NCBI GenBank assembly: GCA_965247425.1
Contig: OZ252023.1
Coordinates: 4,836,001-4,900,000 of the forward strand
DNA length: 64,000 nucleotides
Direction of reading: 5' to 3'
DNA from: CAZOZZ01 sp965247425
Lineage (GTDB): Bacteria > Acidobacteriota > Terriglobia > 20CM-2-55-15
This document shows positions 17,404-24,924 of this stretch, piece by piece. The notes beneath the pieces are model-generated. The model was given only the letters and a program-made list of their open reading frames with translations, was not told the origin of the DNA and did no database searches. Each line of letters opens with the position of its first letter. Within the stretch, counting starts at the first letter, position 1. The translations under genes and the position numbers were made by a program.

Positions 17404-18660
17404 TCACTCTGTCGGGCCGTCCCGCTCGGAACCGATCGAGGCAAAATCACCGCCTGTGGCGTGCTGGAACACGCGAAGACCGAATTCCGGAACGATCGAA
17501 AATATATGATCGAAAATATCGGCCTGGATGTCCTCGTAGGCAACCCAGCCGGTATCGTTCGTGAAGACGTAGAGTTCGATCGGGAGCCCGTCGGGAGTGG
17601 GGTTGAGCTGCCGCACGAGCAGGGTCATGTCCTGGTGGATCTTCGGATGGTGGCGCAGATAGTTCACCAGGTAAGCCCGAAGCGTGCCGACGTTGGTGAG
17701 TCGGCGCGAATTGATGACAAGGCCGGGGTCCTCGTCGTTCTCAAAGGACCTATTGAACTCCGCCAGTTCCGTTCGTTTCTGACGGACATAATCCTTCAAG
17801 CTCGCGAACTTCTCCAACCGGTCCAGGTCGTCCTCTTCGAGGAAACGAATCGAGTTCATGTCGATGTAGAAGGAACGCTTGATCCGACGGCCGCCCGACT
17901 CGGTCATCGCGCGCCAGTTCTTGAAAGGCTGGTCGGTGAGCGTGGACGTCGGAATCGTGGTGATCGTGTTGTCGAAGTTCTGTATCTTTACGGTGTGCAG
18001 CGTCAACTCGATCACGTCGCCGTCGGCACCGTACTGCTTCACCTCGATCCAGTCCCCGACGCGCACCATGTCGTAGCTGGCCATCTGAATGCTGGCCACG
18101 AACGAAAGGATCGTGTCGCGAAAGACCAGTAAAAGGACGGCGGTCACGGCACCGATCCCGCTCAAAAGGATCAAAGGCGACCTGCCCGTCAATGTGGCGA
18201 CGAACACCACTCCGCCCAGGATGTAAACCGCAATCTTGGCGACCTGAACGTACGCCTCGATCGGCCGGCCTTCGGCAAGCTCGCTCGTCGCGTAGGTTTT
18301 GCTCAGAGCGGACAGAAAGGCAGTCGTAGCCGAAATGCCAACCAGGACCATTGTCGCCGCGGCGACGTGTTGGACGACGAGGTCCACTTGCTCATGGACT
18401 CCGGGAACAAGTCGGATTCCGAAATAGATCGCCAGGGCCGGGGCCAGGTGGGCCAGCCTTCCGAAAACATCGTGTTCGAAAAGGACATCGTCGAACTCGA
18501 AGTTGGTTTCCCGCACCAAGCGCTTGATCGTGGTAAGGATGACCTTCTTAGCGACCGCGTCGGCAATATACGCCAGGATCGCCACCAGGACGAGTCCGAC
18601 GGCCGTAGCCGCCAGCGGAAACTGGGACAGGATGTCGAGTACGTTACCCATGGGGTTCAA
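17404..18660 (-). CDS. MscS/YbdG-type mechanosensitive ion channel
   Basis: Inner-membrane protein of 418 residues with about five transmembrane helices in the first 190. The last of these, SPLILLSGIGAVTAVLLLVFRDTILSF, corresponds to the pore-lining helix. The beta domain follows with MVRVGDWIEVKQYGADGDVIELTLHTVKIQNFDNTITTIP, the conserved MscS signature. The long C-terminal cytosolic region (about 160 residues past the beta domain) and the absence of a periplasmic domain fit the YbdG/MscM branch, which releases solutes on hypo-osmotic shock. The first ATG at 18660 is used; an in-frame ATG at 18651 is possible. Confidence 0.88.
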   Translation of the reverse strand: MNPMGNVLDILSQFPLAATAVGLVLVAILAYIADAVAKKVILTTIKRLVRETNFEFDDVLFEHDVFGRLAHLAPALAIYFGIRLVPGVHEQVDLVVQHVAAATMVLVGISATTAFLSALSKTYATSELAEGRPIEAYVQVAKIAVYILGGVVFVATLTGRSPLILLSGIGAVTAVLLLVFRDTILSFVASIQMASYDMVRVGDWIEVKQYGADGDVIELTLHTVKIQNFDNTITTIPTSTLTDQPFKNWRAMTESGGRRIKRSFYIDMNSIRFLEEDDLDRLEKFASLKDYVRQKRTELAEFNRSFENDEDPGLVINSRRLTNVGTLRAYLVNYLRHHPKIHQDMTLLVRQLNPTPDGLPIELYVFTNDTGWVAYEDIQADIFDHIFSIVPEFGLRVFQHATGGDFASIGSERDGPTE

Positions 18661-18813
18661 CCACGAATCGAGAAATCACGAGCATAGATACTAACACCAC
18701 TTGATCATGGACCTGGAGTTCCCCTGGAGTCGAGCGGAAGCTTGATCGAGAATTTCGAAGGAGTCGGAAGTCCGTACGCAGATTACGCGGATGGCTTTGG
18801 AGTCCTAAAAGGC

Positions 18814-21126
18814 TTATCTGGCAGCGGGCAGGGAGATCCGATCCGCCTTCTTCATTCGGATCTTGAAGTTGTACATCCGCTTGTCCGCGACCGCGGTGAC
18901 GTCGTTCAGACTGGCGCCATCTTCGGGACCGCAGGCCACTCCCCAGCTTACGCCGAATCCAAACTCCAGGTATCGCTCGAAATCGGCATCCCGAGCCACC
19001 AGTTTTCTGAAATCGCGTATCTTCCGGCGCGTGTTGAAAGTGGAATCCGGAGTCGCGACCAGGAACTCGTCTCCGCCGAGCCGGCAGACGACCTCGTGGG
19101 ACTCAAAACAGGACTGAAGGTGTTCTGCGATACGTACGAGAGCGTCATCACCGGCATGATGCCCGAATGTGTCGTTGACCGCCTTAAAGGCGTTGATGTC
19201 AAACAGGACTATGGAGAACGGGTGACCGGCGAGCTTCTCGAATGCCTCCTCGAGGGCTCTTCGGTTCGCCAGACCGGTCAGCCGGTCGGATGTTGCATCC
19301 TGGATAGCGGCTTCCAACGTGCTGGCTTTATTGATCGCGGCGGCAATCCGATCGGCGGTGGCGTTGACCAGCCGCAACTCGTCGGCGCTGAATTCAGGGT
19401 TTCCGCGATAGAGAGACAGCACGCCGACAGTCTCGCCGTCGAAAACGACCGGCACGGCAACGATCCTGGAACCCTGGTACGAACCGAAGTTTTCCTTGAT
19501 GTTGACGCAGGGGCTCTGCTCGGCCGCCACCCAACCCGCCACACCGGCCCCTAGAGGCATCATCACGGCGTCTTCGAGAGATTCGCTACAGGAGACCAGT
19601 TCGTCCTCTCGCAAGAGCCAGAACACGGCCGTGCAGGGTTGGACCTTTTCCTGCAGCATTCGGGTGGCGGTCAAGGCGATCTCCCGGACTGATTCCATGC
19701 TCGTGATCGATTCGGACAGGGAGTCGAGCGAATTGACTTCTGATGCCGCTCGCTCGATTTCCGTGTAGGGAGTGGCAACCTCGGATCCGTCTTTTTTCAC
19801 CTCGAACTCGGCGGTGACCTCCTGGCAAATCTCGCTCCACGCTTCCACGATTTCGGGATCGAAGAGGACTCCGGAGTCCCTCCGGAGCATGTCGATCGCC
19901 GCATCGGCGCTGACGGTCAGGTCGCCATGCCGCGCCATAAAACCTTCGCACGAATCCACAACTGCAAGGAGCCTGGCGCCGAAGGAAATTTCGGCTCCCT
20001 TCAACCCTTCGGGATAACCCGAGCCGTTGAAGCGCTCGTGGTGATAGCGTATGGCATCTTCCACTGGATAAGAAAACTTGATGTTGGCGATGATGTCGGC
20101 TCCAGTGTTGCAATGGAGCTTCATCTTGTCCATCTCTTCCACCGTCAGGGCGCCCTCTTTCCGGAGGATGTACTCGGGCACGGCCAGCTTGCCGATGTCG
20201 TGGAGGAGGGCAGCCGCGGCAATTCCCTCGACCTCTTCGTCGCCCAACCCCATCGACACGGCCAGGGCACGGGCGTATTTCTCGACCCGTATGACGTGCC
20301 CCTGGTTCTGATCCTTGGCGTCGATCGCGAGAACAAGGGTTTCGAGCGTGGACTTGTGAAGCTTGGCCATTTCCTCGGCGTGCGCCTTTTCCTTTTCGAG
20401 GTTCTCCAGGTAGACGCGGTAGGAGTAGTAGCTCATGTAAAGGATCGGCGTCAGTACCAGTAGCACCCCGAAATGGACTGTCATCAGGATCTCGTAGGCC
20501 GCAAACGCCAGTATCCCGGCCATGAAGAATGCCGGGGCCGTATACAGGAAGTGGTCGTGCCAGACCTTGAAGGCCCGCTGCCCGCTCGACAGGGCCACGA
20601 TCATGGATACGAAGACGGAATTGCCGAGATAATAGATGAATGATGCGACCATCAGTGCGACGAGCGCTCCGGAAGTCCCTCCGAAATTGGACAGTTCGTA
20701 GGCGAGACCGGCGCCCCACACGGTCACCGCGATCATACCGACGTTGAAAGCCAGGTTGTATGAAACCACTGTCCGGGCCGGCACGGCCGTCTGGAGAACG
20801 ACGCCGATGACGCCGATCATTACCGCAGCTTCCATGCCAAGCGAGACCACGGCCATCAGGACGACCGAGGTCAGAAGGGATAAGGACGATCCACCCAGCA
20901 ACCGCACCTTTGTGTTGGCGGTTACGGTCGCGACGGCGAGAATCGCAAGGAATCCCCAATACTGGGTCCAATCGAACTGAAGGAACGCACTGACGCCGAG
21001 CGCGGCGCCAGCCGTAAAGGATACGGCGATGGCGACCCGGCATTTGACCGGCAGATCCCAGTAGCTTGATTGCTTACCCACGTCGACCACCCCCATGGCC
21101 ATGGCGGCATCGATCCTCTCAGGCAA
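18814..21126 (-). CDS. Membrane HD-GYP / GAF / GGDEF cyclic-di-GMP signalling protein
   Basis: 770-residue composite cyclic-di-GMP enzyme. Residues about 28-235 contain multiple transmembrane helices forming an integral sensor. The HD-GYP phosphodiesterase domain follows (about 255-430) with intact H309-D310 in LLHDIGKLAVPE and the HHERFNGSGYP signature at 362-372. A GAF domain (about 470-600) precedes the C-terminal GGDEF domain with an intact GGDEF at 684-688 (CRLGGDEFLVA). It could therefore both make and degrade c-di-GMP, with GAF deciding the balance. It is transcribed divergently from the subtilase and HD-GYP genes. Start at 21126; ATGs at 21102 and 21096 would remove only a few residues. 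Confidence 0.9.
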   Translation of the reverse strand: MPERIDAAMAMGVVDVGKQSSYWDLPVKCRVAIAVSFTAGAALGVSAFLQFDWTQYWGFLAILAVATVTANTKVRLLGGSSLSLLTSVVLMAVVSLGMEAAVMIGVIGVVLQTAVPARTVVSYNLAFNVGMIAVTVWGAGLAYELSNFGGTSGALVALMVASFIYYLGNSVFVSMIVALSSGQRAFKVWHDHFLYTAPAFFMAGILAFAAYEILMTVHFGVLLVLTPILYMSYYSYRVYLENLEKEKAHAEEMAKLHKSTLETLVLAIDAKDQNQGHVIRVEKYARALAVSMGLGDEEVEGIAAAALLHDIGKLAVPEYILRKEGALTVEEMDKMKLHCNTGADIIANIKFSYPVEDAIRYHHERFNGSGYPEGLKGAEISFGARLLAVVDSCEGFMARHGDLTVSADAAIDMLRRDSGVLFDPEIVEAWSEICQEVTAEFEVKKDGSEVATPYTEIERAASEVNSLDSLSESITSMESVREIALTATRMLQEKVQPCTAVFWLLREDELVSCSESLEDAVMMPLGAGVAGWVAAEQSPCVNIKENFGSYQGSRIVAVPVVFDGETVGVLSLYRGNPEFSADELRLVNATADRIAAAINKASTLEAAIQDATSDRLTGLANRRALEEAFEKLAGHPFSIVLFDINAFKAVNDTFGHHAGDDALVRIAEHLQSCFESHEVVCRLGGDEFLVATPDSTFNTRRKIRDFRKLVARDADFERYLEFGFGVSWGVACGPEDGASLNDVTAVADKRMYNFKIRMKKADRISLPAAR

Positions 21127-21340
21127 GGTTCAACGCCTCTTACGTTATCTATATCGGTCACTGCTTCGGGTACTTTAGGCCTGTTGGGACGCTTCCGGTT
21201 CCTGGGTTCGGGTTCCGTCCCTCCGAAACGGTCTCGCCAGGGGACTCCTCTCTCAATTAGTGATAGCGGGTCTCGAAACATTCAAGCGTTTTCGCAGCTC
21301 TCCAGAAAAAACTAATCCAAACACTATTCGCGCCGATAAG

Positions 21341-21409
21341 AGCGAGTGAAGCGGAGGAGTCCGGCTCGCGTTGTGCGTGGCGGCAAACCTCCGCTAGGAG
21401 ACAACGCAC
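21341..21409 (+). promoter_or_regulatory. Candidate structured 5' leader of the subtilase gene, with alternative pairings around the RBS
   Basis: The ribosome binding site AGGAG (21396-21400) can pair with CTCC at 21389-21392 in a small hairpin with loop GCTA. The same CTCC is part of CCTCCGC (21388-21394), which is the exact complement of GCGGAGG at 21351-21357. A further stem GCGAG (21342-21346) with CTCGC (21365-21369) encloses the upstream GCGGAGG. The two states are mutually exclusive and would hide or free the RBS. Also GCGTTGT (21368-21374) is complementary to ACAACGC just before the start codon. The arrangement is seen in sequence; a regulatory role is inference. Confidence 0.4.
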
Positions 21410-23515
21410 ATGCGAATCAAAACCTTACTACTTGTACTCATTTTAGCAGCCGGGACACCGTTTGCATCGCTGGCCGAAGCCGCGACGACGGCCCCCGCCG
21501 CGCAGAATAACCAAAAGATTGACCGAGCATTAAGAAAGAAGCTCGCAGAAGCCAAGAAGAAAGCGCAGGAAGCCGCCAAGGCGGAACAGGAAGAACAGAA
21601 CGCCGCGGCGAAGGCCGAGAAATCTGCAGCCCGGAAGGAAGCTGCGGCAGCCAGGAAAGAGGCCAGGCAAGCCGACAAGGCTTCGAAGGCAGCCACGCGC
21701 GAGGCCGGAAAGGCCAAAGCGAAAGCCGTGAGATTGGAGAATGCAAAGACTAACGCGGAGAAGAAAGCCGCACGCCAAGCCAAGCAAGCGGCTGAAGCTG
21801 CCGAGCGCGAAGCCGAGGCAGCCGAAAGAAAAGCCGCCCGCGAAGCGGCAAGAGCCGCCCGGAAGGCCAGACGATCGGCTGAGAAGCATGGCGAAGCTGT
21901 ACCGGACACGACTGGCATAGCTACCAACGGAACAGACCAAGAGGCAGACCAGGAAGTCGCGGAGACGACCGAAACGGCCTTCGCGGACGAAAGCAAGCTG
22001 GCACAGGCCGCCGAGAAGGCACAGCACGCGGCCAAACAAGCCGAAGTCGCCTATGCAGAGATTACCCGGGTGATCGTTCGAACTGACGGAAGACTGGTTC
22101 CGGGCCAGGTAAAGAAACTGGGTGGCACGGTTTACCGCAGGTTCCAGTATTTTCCAGGGGTAGCCGTCGAGATGCCGTTGGAAGCCCTTGAACAGCTCGA
22201 ACAGGACAGCAACATCGCGGGTATCTCGGAAGACTCTCCGACGACCCGGACGGTCTATGACGACATCTCGCTGGTCACCGGCGCCACGGCGGCGGCCAAG
22301 ACATACGGTGGGAGCGGAGCCGGAATCGGCATCGCGGTCATCGACAGCGGTATCGCCGACGTGGCCGACCTGCAGTCTTCTCTGCTGGGAAGAGTCGACT
22401 TCACCATGTTCCCGGATTCTTCGCCGTTCGATCCATTCGGTCACGGAACCCACGTCGCGGGCATCATCGCCGGTGACGGAGTTTCCTCCAATGGGACTTA
22501 CAGCGGCATCGCCTCCGGTGCACACGTGATCGATCTTCGGACACTCGATGCCAACGGCCGGGGTTTCACCAGTGACGCCATCGCCGCGGTCGAGTGGGCC
22601 ATCACGAACAAGGATGGCGCTACCGCAGACGGACGACGTCTCAACATCCGCGTCATCAACATGTCGCTCGGACATGAGCCTTACGAAGCGGCCGAAACAG
22701 ATCCACTTTCCATGGTCAGCCGGATGGCAGTCGAGCGCGGTCTCGTTGTCGTTGCGGCCGCCGGTAATATCGGCCAGATCGAGGGGGCAGAAGTTTACGG
22801 TGGGATCACCAGCCCGGGTATCGAGCCTTCGGTCATCACCGTTGGCGCCGTCACCGCCTGGGGCACGCCCAGCCGGGCCGACGACACGGTCGCCTCTTAC
22901 AGCTCGCGCGGTCCGACCCGTTACGACGAGATCATCAAACCCGACATCACGGCTCCGGGAACACAGATCGTGGCTCCCATGAGCCCGGGCAACAACCTGG
23001 CGATGGAATACCCGCAGGTGGTTGTCGATTCCGACTACATGTGGCTGAGCGGCACCAGCATGTCCGCACCCATGGTTTCCGCCGCCGTCGCTCTGATACT
23101 GGAGCAGAACCCGGAACTGACGCCGAACGCCGTCAAGGGCATCCTGATGTACACGGCCGAGGACACGGCCGCCAACCCGCTCCAGGAAGGAGCCGGCTAC
23201 CTGAATATCGCCGGTGCGGTCAACCTGGCCGCCAACATCGACTTCTCGGTTGCCGAGGATGAGTACTGGCTCCTGGACAACGGCACGGGCCTGACGTACC
23301 AGAACCAGATCACCGACGACTATACGGCCGTCTGGGGCGAAACCATTGTCTGGGGCAAGACCATTGTCTGGGGCAAGACCATCGTCTGGGGCAAGACCAT
23401 CGTCTGGGACGACATCGACGCCAAGACTATCGTTTGGGGCAAGACCATCGCCTGGGATGAAATCGAAGATTTCACCATCGTCTGGGGCAAGACCATTGCC
23501 TGGGAAGACTTCTAA
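21410..23515 (+). CDS. Subtilisin-like S8 serine protease with Ala/Lys/Glu-rich stalk and VWGKTI C-terminal repeats
   Basis: Secreted serine protease of 701 residues. Signal peptide 1-24 (cleavage near LAEA). Residues about 36-215 are an extremely Ala/Lys/Glu/Arg-rich, probably coiled-coil segment. The catalytic domain follows with D312 (AVIDSGIAD), H345 (GHGTHVAG) and S550 (SGTSMSAP). The oxyanion Asn is most likely in AAAGNIG. After the protease fold, residues 641-701 form nine Trp-rich units of the type VWGKTI/AWDEI, encoded by 18-bp DNA repeats. The start has AGGAG nine bases upstream. Two HD-GYP genes follow closely on the same strand, so secretion or activity may be tied to c-di-GMP. 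The stalk may act as a pro-region or spacer. Confidence 0.9.
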   Translation: MRIKTLLLVLILAAGTPFASLAEAATTAPAAQNNQKIDRALRKKLAEAKKKAQEAAKAEQEEQNAAAKAEKSAARKEAAAARKEARQADKASKAATREAGKAKAKAVRLENAKTNAEKKAARQAKQAAEAAEREAEAAERKAAREAARAARKARRSAEKHGEAVPDTTGIATNGTDQEADQEVAETTETAFADESKLAQAAEKAQHAAKQAEVAYAEITRVIVRTDGRLVPGQVKKLGGTVYRRFQYFPGVAVEMPLEALEQLEQDSNIAGISEDSPTTRTVYDDISLVTGATAAAKTYGGSGAGIGIAVIDSGIADVADLQSSLLGRVDFTMFPDSSPFDPFGHGTHVAGIIAGDGVSSNGTYSGIASGAHVIDLRTLDANGRGFTSDAIAAVEWAITNKDGATADGRRLNIRVINMSLGHEPYEAAETDPLSMVSRMAVERGLVVVAAAGNIGQIEGAEVYGGITSPGIEPSVITVGAVTAWGTPSRADDTVASYSSRGPTRYDEIIKPDITAPGTQIVAPMSPGNNLAMEYPQVVVDSDYMWLSGTSMSAPMVSAAVALILEQNPELTPNAVKGILMYTAEDTAANPLQEGAGYLNIAGAVNLAANIDFSVAEDEYWLLDNGTGLTYQNQITDDYTAVWGETIVWGKTIVWGKTIVWGKTIVWDDIDAKTIVWGKTIAWDEIEDFTIVWGKTIAWEDF

Positions 23516-23529
23516 AGGAAGGGGTGTTG

Positions 23530-24150
23530 ATGATGTCTCACGTACTACTACAACAAGTTCAGATAGATCATCAGCTCGGTTCGATGTCGGGGCAGGCCAA
23601 CTCTCTCTTGAGCCTGCTCCGCATCCGGGACCCTTACACGGGACTCCACAGCGATCGGGTGCAGAGGCTGGCCAGCCAGGTCTGCTCCGTATTCGGCCTC
23701 GATCGTGTGGAAACCGAGAAGATCGAGATTGGCGCTTACCTGCACGATATCGGCAAGATGGCCATTCCCGATGACATCCTCCGGAAGCCCGGCAGCCTCG
23801 ACGCCGACGAATGGGAAATCATGAAAAGCCATTCGGCGTTGGGAGCTGCCGCACTCCGGGAGATGCCCGAGTTCCGGGAGATCGCTCCGATCGTTCTCCA
23901 CCATCACGAATGGTACAACGGCGAGGGCTATCCGAGCCGGCTCGGCGGAGAAGGCATTCCGCTCGGCTCGCGGATCATCTCTGTTCTCGATGCCTTCGAT
24001 GCCCTCACAACGGATCGCCCGTACCGCAGGGCGCAATCGGTCGAGGTTGCGGGTGCGGAGCTACTCATGGGCAAGGGGACCCAGTTCGACCCCGATGTCG
24101 TGGATGCCGTGTTGGAAGCCGTCGGATACAAGGTGTCCATTATTCAGTAA
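23530..24150 (+). CDS. Stand-alone HD-GYP phosphodiesterase
   Basis: Soluble HD-GYP protein of about 206 residues, predicted to hydrolyse c-di-GMP. The metal motif is intact in YLHDIGKMAIPDDIL, and the signature is HHHEWYNGEGYPSRL, followed by SRIISVLDAFDALTTDRPYR. There is no receiver or other sensor domain, only a short N-terminal helix. The gene begins 14 bases after the subtilase stop with AAGGAAGGGG upstream of tandem ATG codons (23530 and 23533), so it is almost certainly on the same transcript. A paralogue with a degraded metal site follows 33 bases later. Confidence 0.88.
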   Translation: MMSHVLLQQVQIDHQLGSMSGQANSLLSLLRIRDPYTGLHSDRVQRLASQVCSVFGLDRVETEKIEIGAYLHDIGKMAIPDDILRKPGSLDADEWEIMKSHSALGAAALREMPEFREIAPIVLHHHEWYNGEGYPSRLGGEGIPLGSRIISVLDAFDALTTDRPYRRAQSVEVAGAELLMGKGTQFDPDVVDAVLEAVGYKVSIIQ

Positions 24151-24183
24151 CCGTTCCACCCGAGAGGTGCGGGAGCATAAACA

Positions 24184-24777
24184 ATGTCTACACTACTTAG
24201 AGAATTTGAGAGGGATCAGAGCCTGGGGCAGACCGTGATGTTTGCGAACCTGCTCCGGATGCGGGACCGTGATTTCGGTGCACACGGCGAGCGCCAGAAG
24301 CTCATGGCCCGTGAAGTCGGTCAGAGAATGGAACTGGCGGAGGCTGACGTCCGGACGATCGAGGCCGCCGCACACCTTCAGAACCTGGGCCTGATCGCCA
24401 TACCGGATCCGATTCTTCGAAAACCCGACGCCCTGACCATCGAAGAGCGCATCATATTACAGGGTCACGCGCAGCACGGGTTCGAAGCATTGGAACACAC
24501 GGATCAATTCGGCCCCATCGCACATATCGTCCTGCACCACCACGAACGGTACGACGGCAAGGGCTATCCCGACGGCCTCGAAGGGGACCTCATACCGTTC
24601 GCTTCGCGAGTCATCGCCGTCCTGGACGCGCACGACGCGATGACAAGCGAACGTCCCTACAGATCGACCCGAACCCCCAGGGAAGCCGCCGAAGAACTGC
24701 TCCTGGGAAAAGGAACCCAGTTCGATCCCGATATTGTGGATTCGGTTCTCGCCGCGCTGCACTTCGCGGTTCATTAG
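24184..24777 (+). CDS. HD-GYP-like protein with degenerate HD metal site
   Basis: 197-residue paralogue of the gene just upstream. Aligned to AYLHDIGKMAIPD it reads AHLQNLGLIAIPD, so the catalytic His-Asp pair is replaced by Gln-Asn and the Lys by Leu. The GYP signature is kept (HHHERYDGKGYPDGLEGD), as are the SRVIAVLDAHDAMTSERPYR and KGTQFDPDIVDSV blocks. Loss of metal ligands with retention of the GYP loop suggests a catalytically dead protein that binds ligand or partner, for example one that heterodimerises with its neighbour. The gene is short but intact and not a pseudogene by any visible break. Confidence 0.82.
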   Translation: MSTLLREFERDQSLGQTVMFANLLRMRDRDFGAHGERQKLMAREVGQRMELAEADVRTIEAAAHLQNLGLIAIPDPILRKPDALTIEERIILQGHAQHGFEALEHTDQFGPIAHIVLHHHERYDGKGYPDGLEGDLIPFASRVIAVLDAHDAMTSERPYRSTRTPREAAEELLLGKGTQFDPDIVDSVLAALHFAVH

Positions 24778-24782
24778 TTATT

Positions 24783-24863
24783 GGCAGGCAGCGGGTAGCA
24801 GGCAGGGGGCAGCCGACCGACTCAGGACACTAGGGTTGCTGGCTGCTGCTTGTGCTGCCCGCC
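24783..24863. repeat. Facing heptad repeat arms, gcaggca family
   Basis: Left arm 24783-24814 has units GCAGGCA, GCGGGTA, GCAGGCA, GGGGGCA. The right arm 24835-24863 is a degenerate inverted version (GTTGCTG, GCTGCTG, then CTTGTGC, TGCCCGC). About 20 bases separate them. Located between the HD-GYP-like gene and the M16 peptidase gene. Confidence 0.6.
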
Positions 24864-24924
24864 ACTCGCTCGATCCTGTATACTTTGCTCGCCTGACCGG
24901 ACCACAGACCGGGGAGCCAGCAAA

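Noticed and set aside
21341..21409. c-di-GMP (GEMM-I) riboswitch before the subtilase
   Set aside because: A GGCAAACC-like string is present, but the second conserved stem and GGGACGCAAAGCC-type segment are missing, so only a generic switch candidate is reported.
21530..22675. Minus-strand frames opposite the subtilase gene (up to about 380 codons)
   Set aside because: They are the antisense of the Ala/Lys/Glu-rich stalk and protease domain, with Leu/Gly/Ser/Cys-rich low-complexity translation and no RBS.
23339..23515. Tandem DNA repeat at the subtilase 3' end as a mobile or phase-variable sequence
   Set aside because: The 18-bp units are in frame and give a regular protein repeat; no sign of variation in length can be judged from one sequence.
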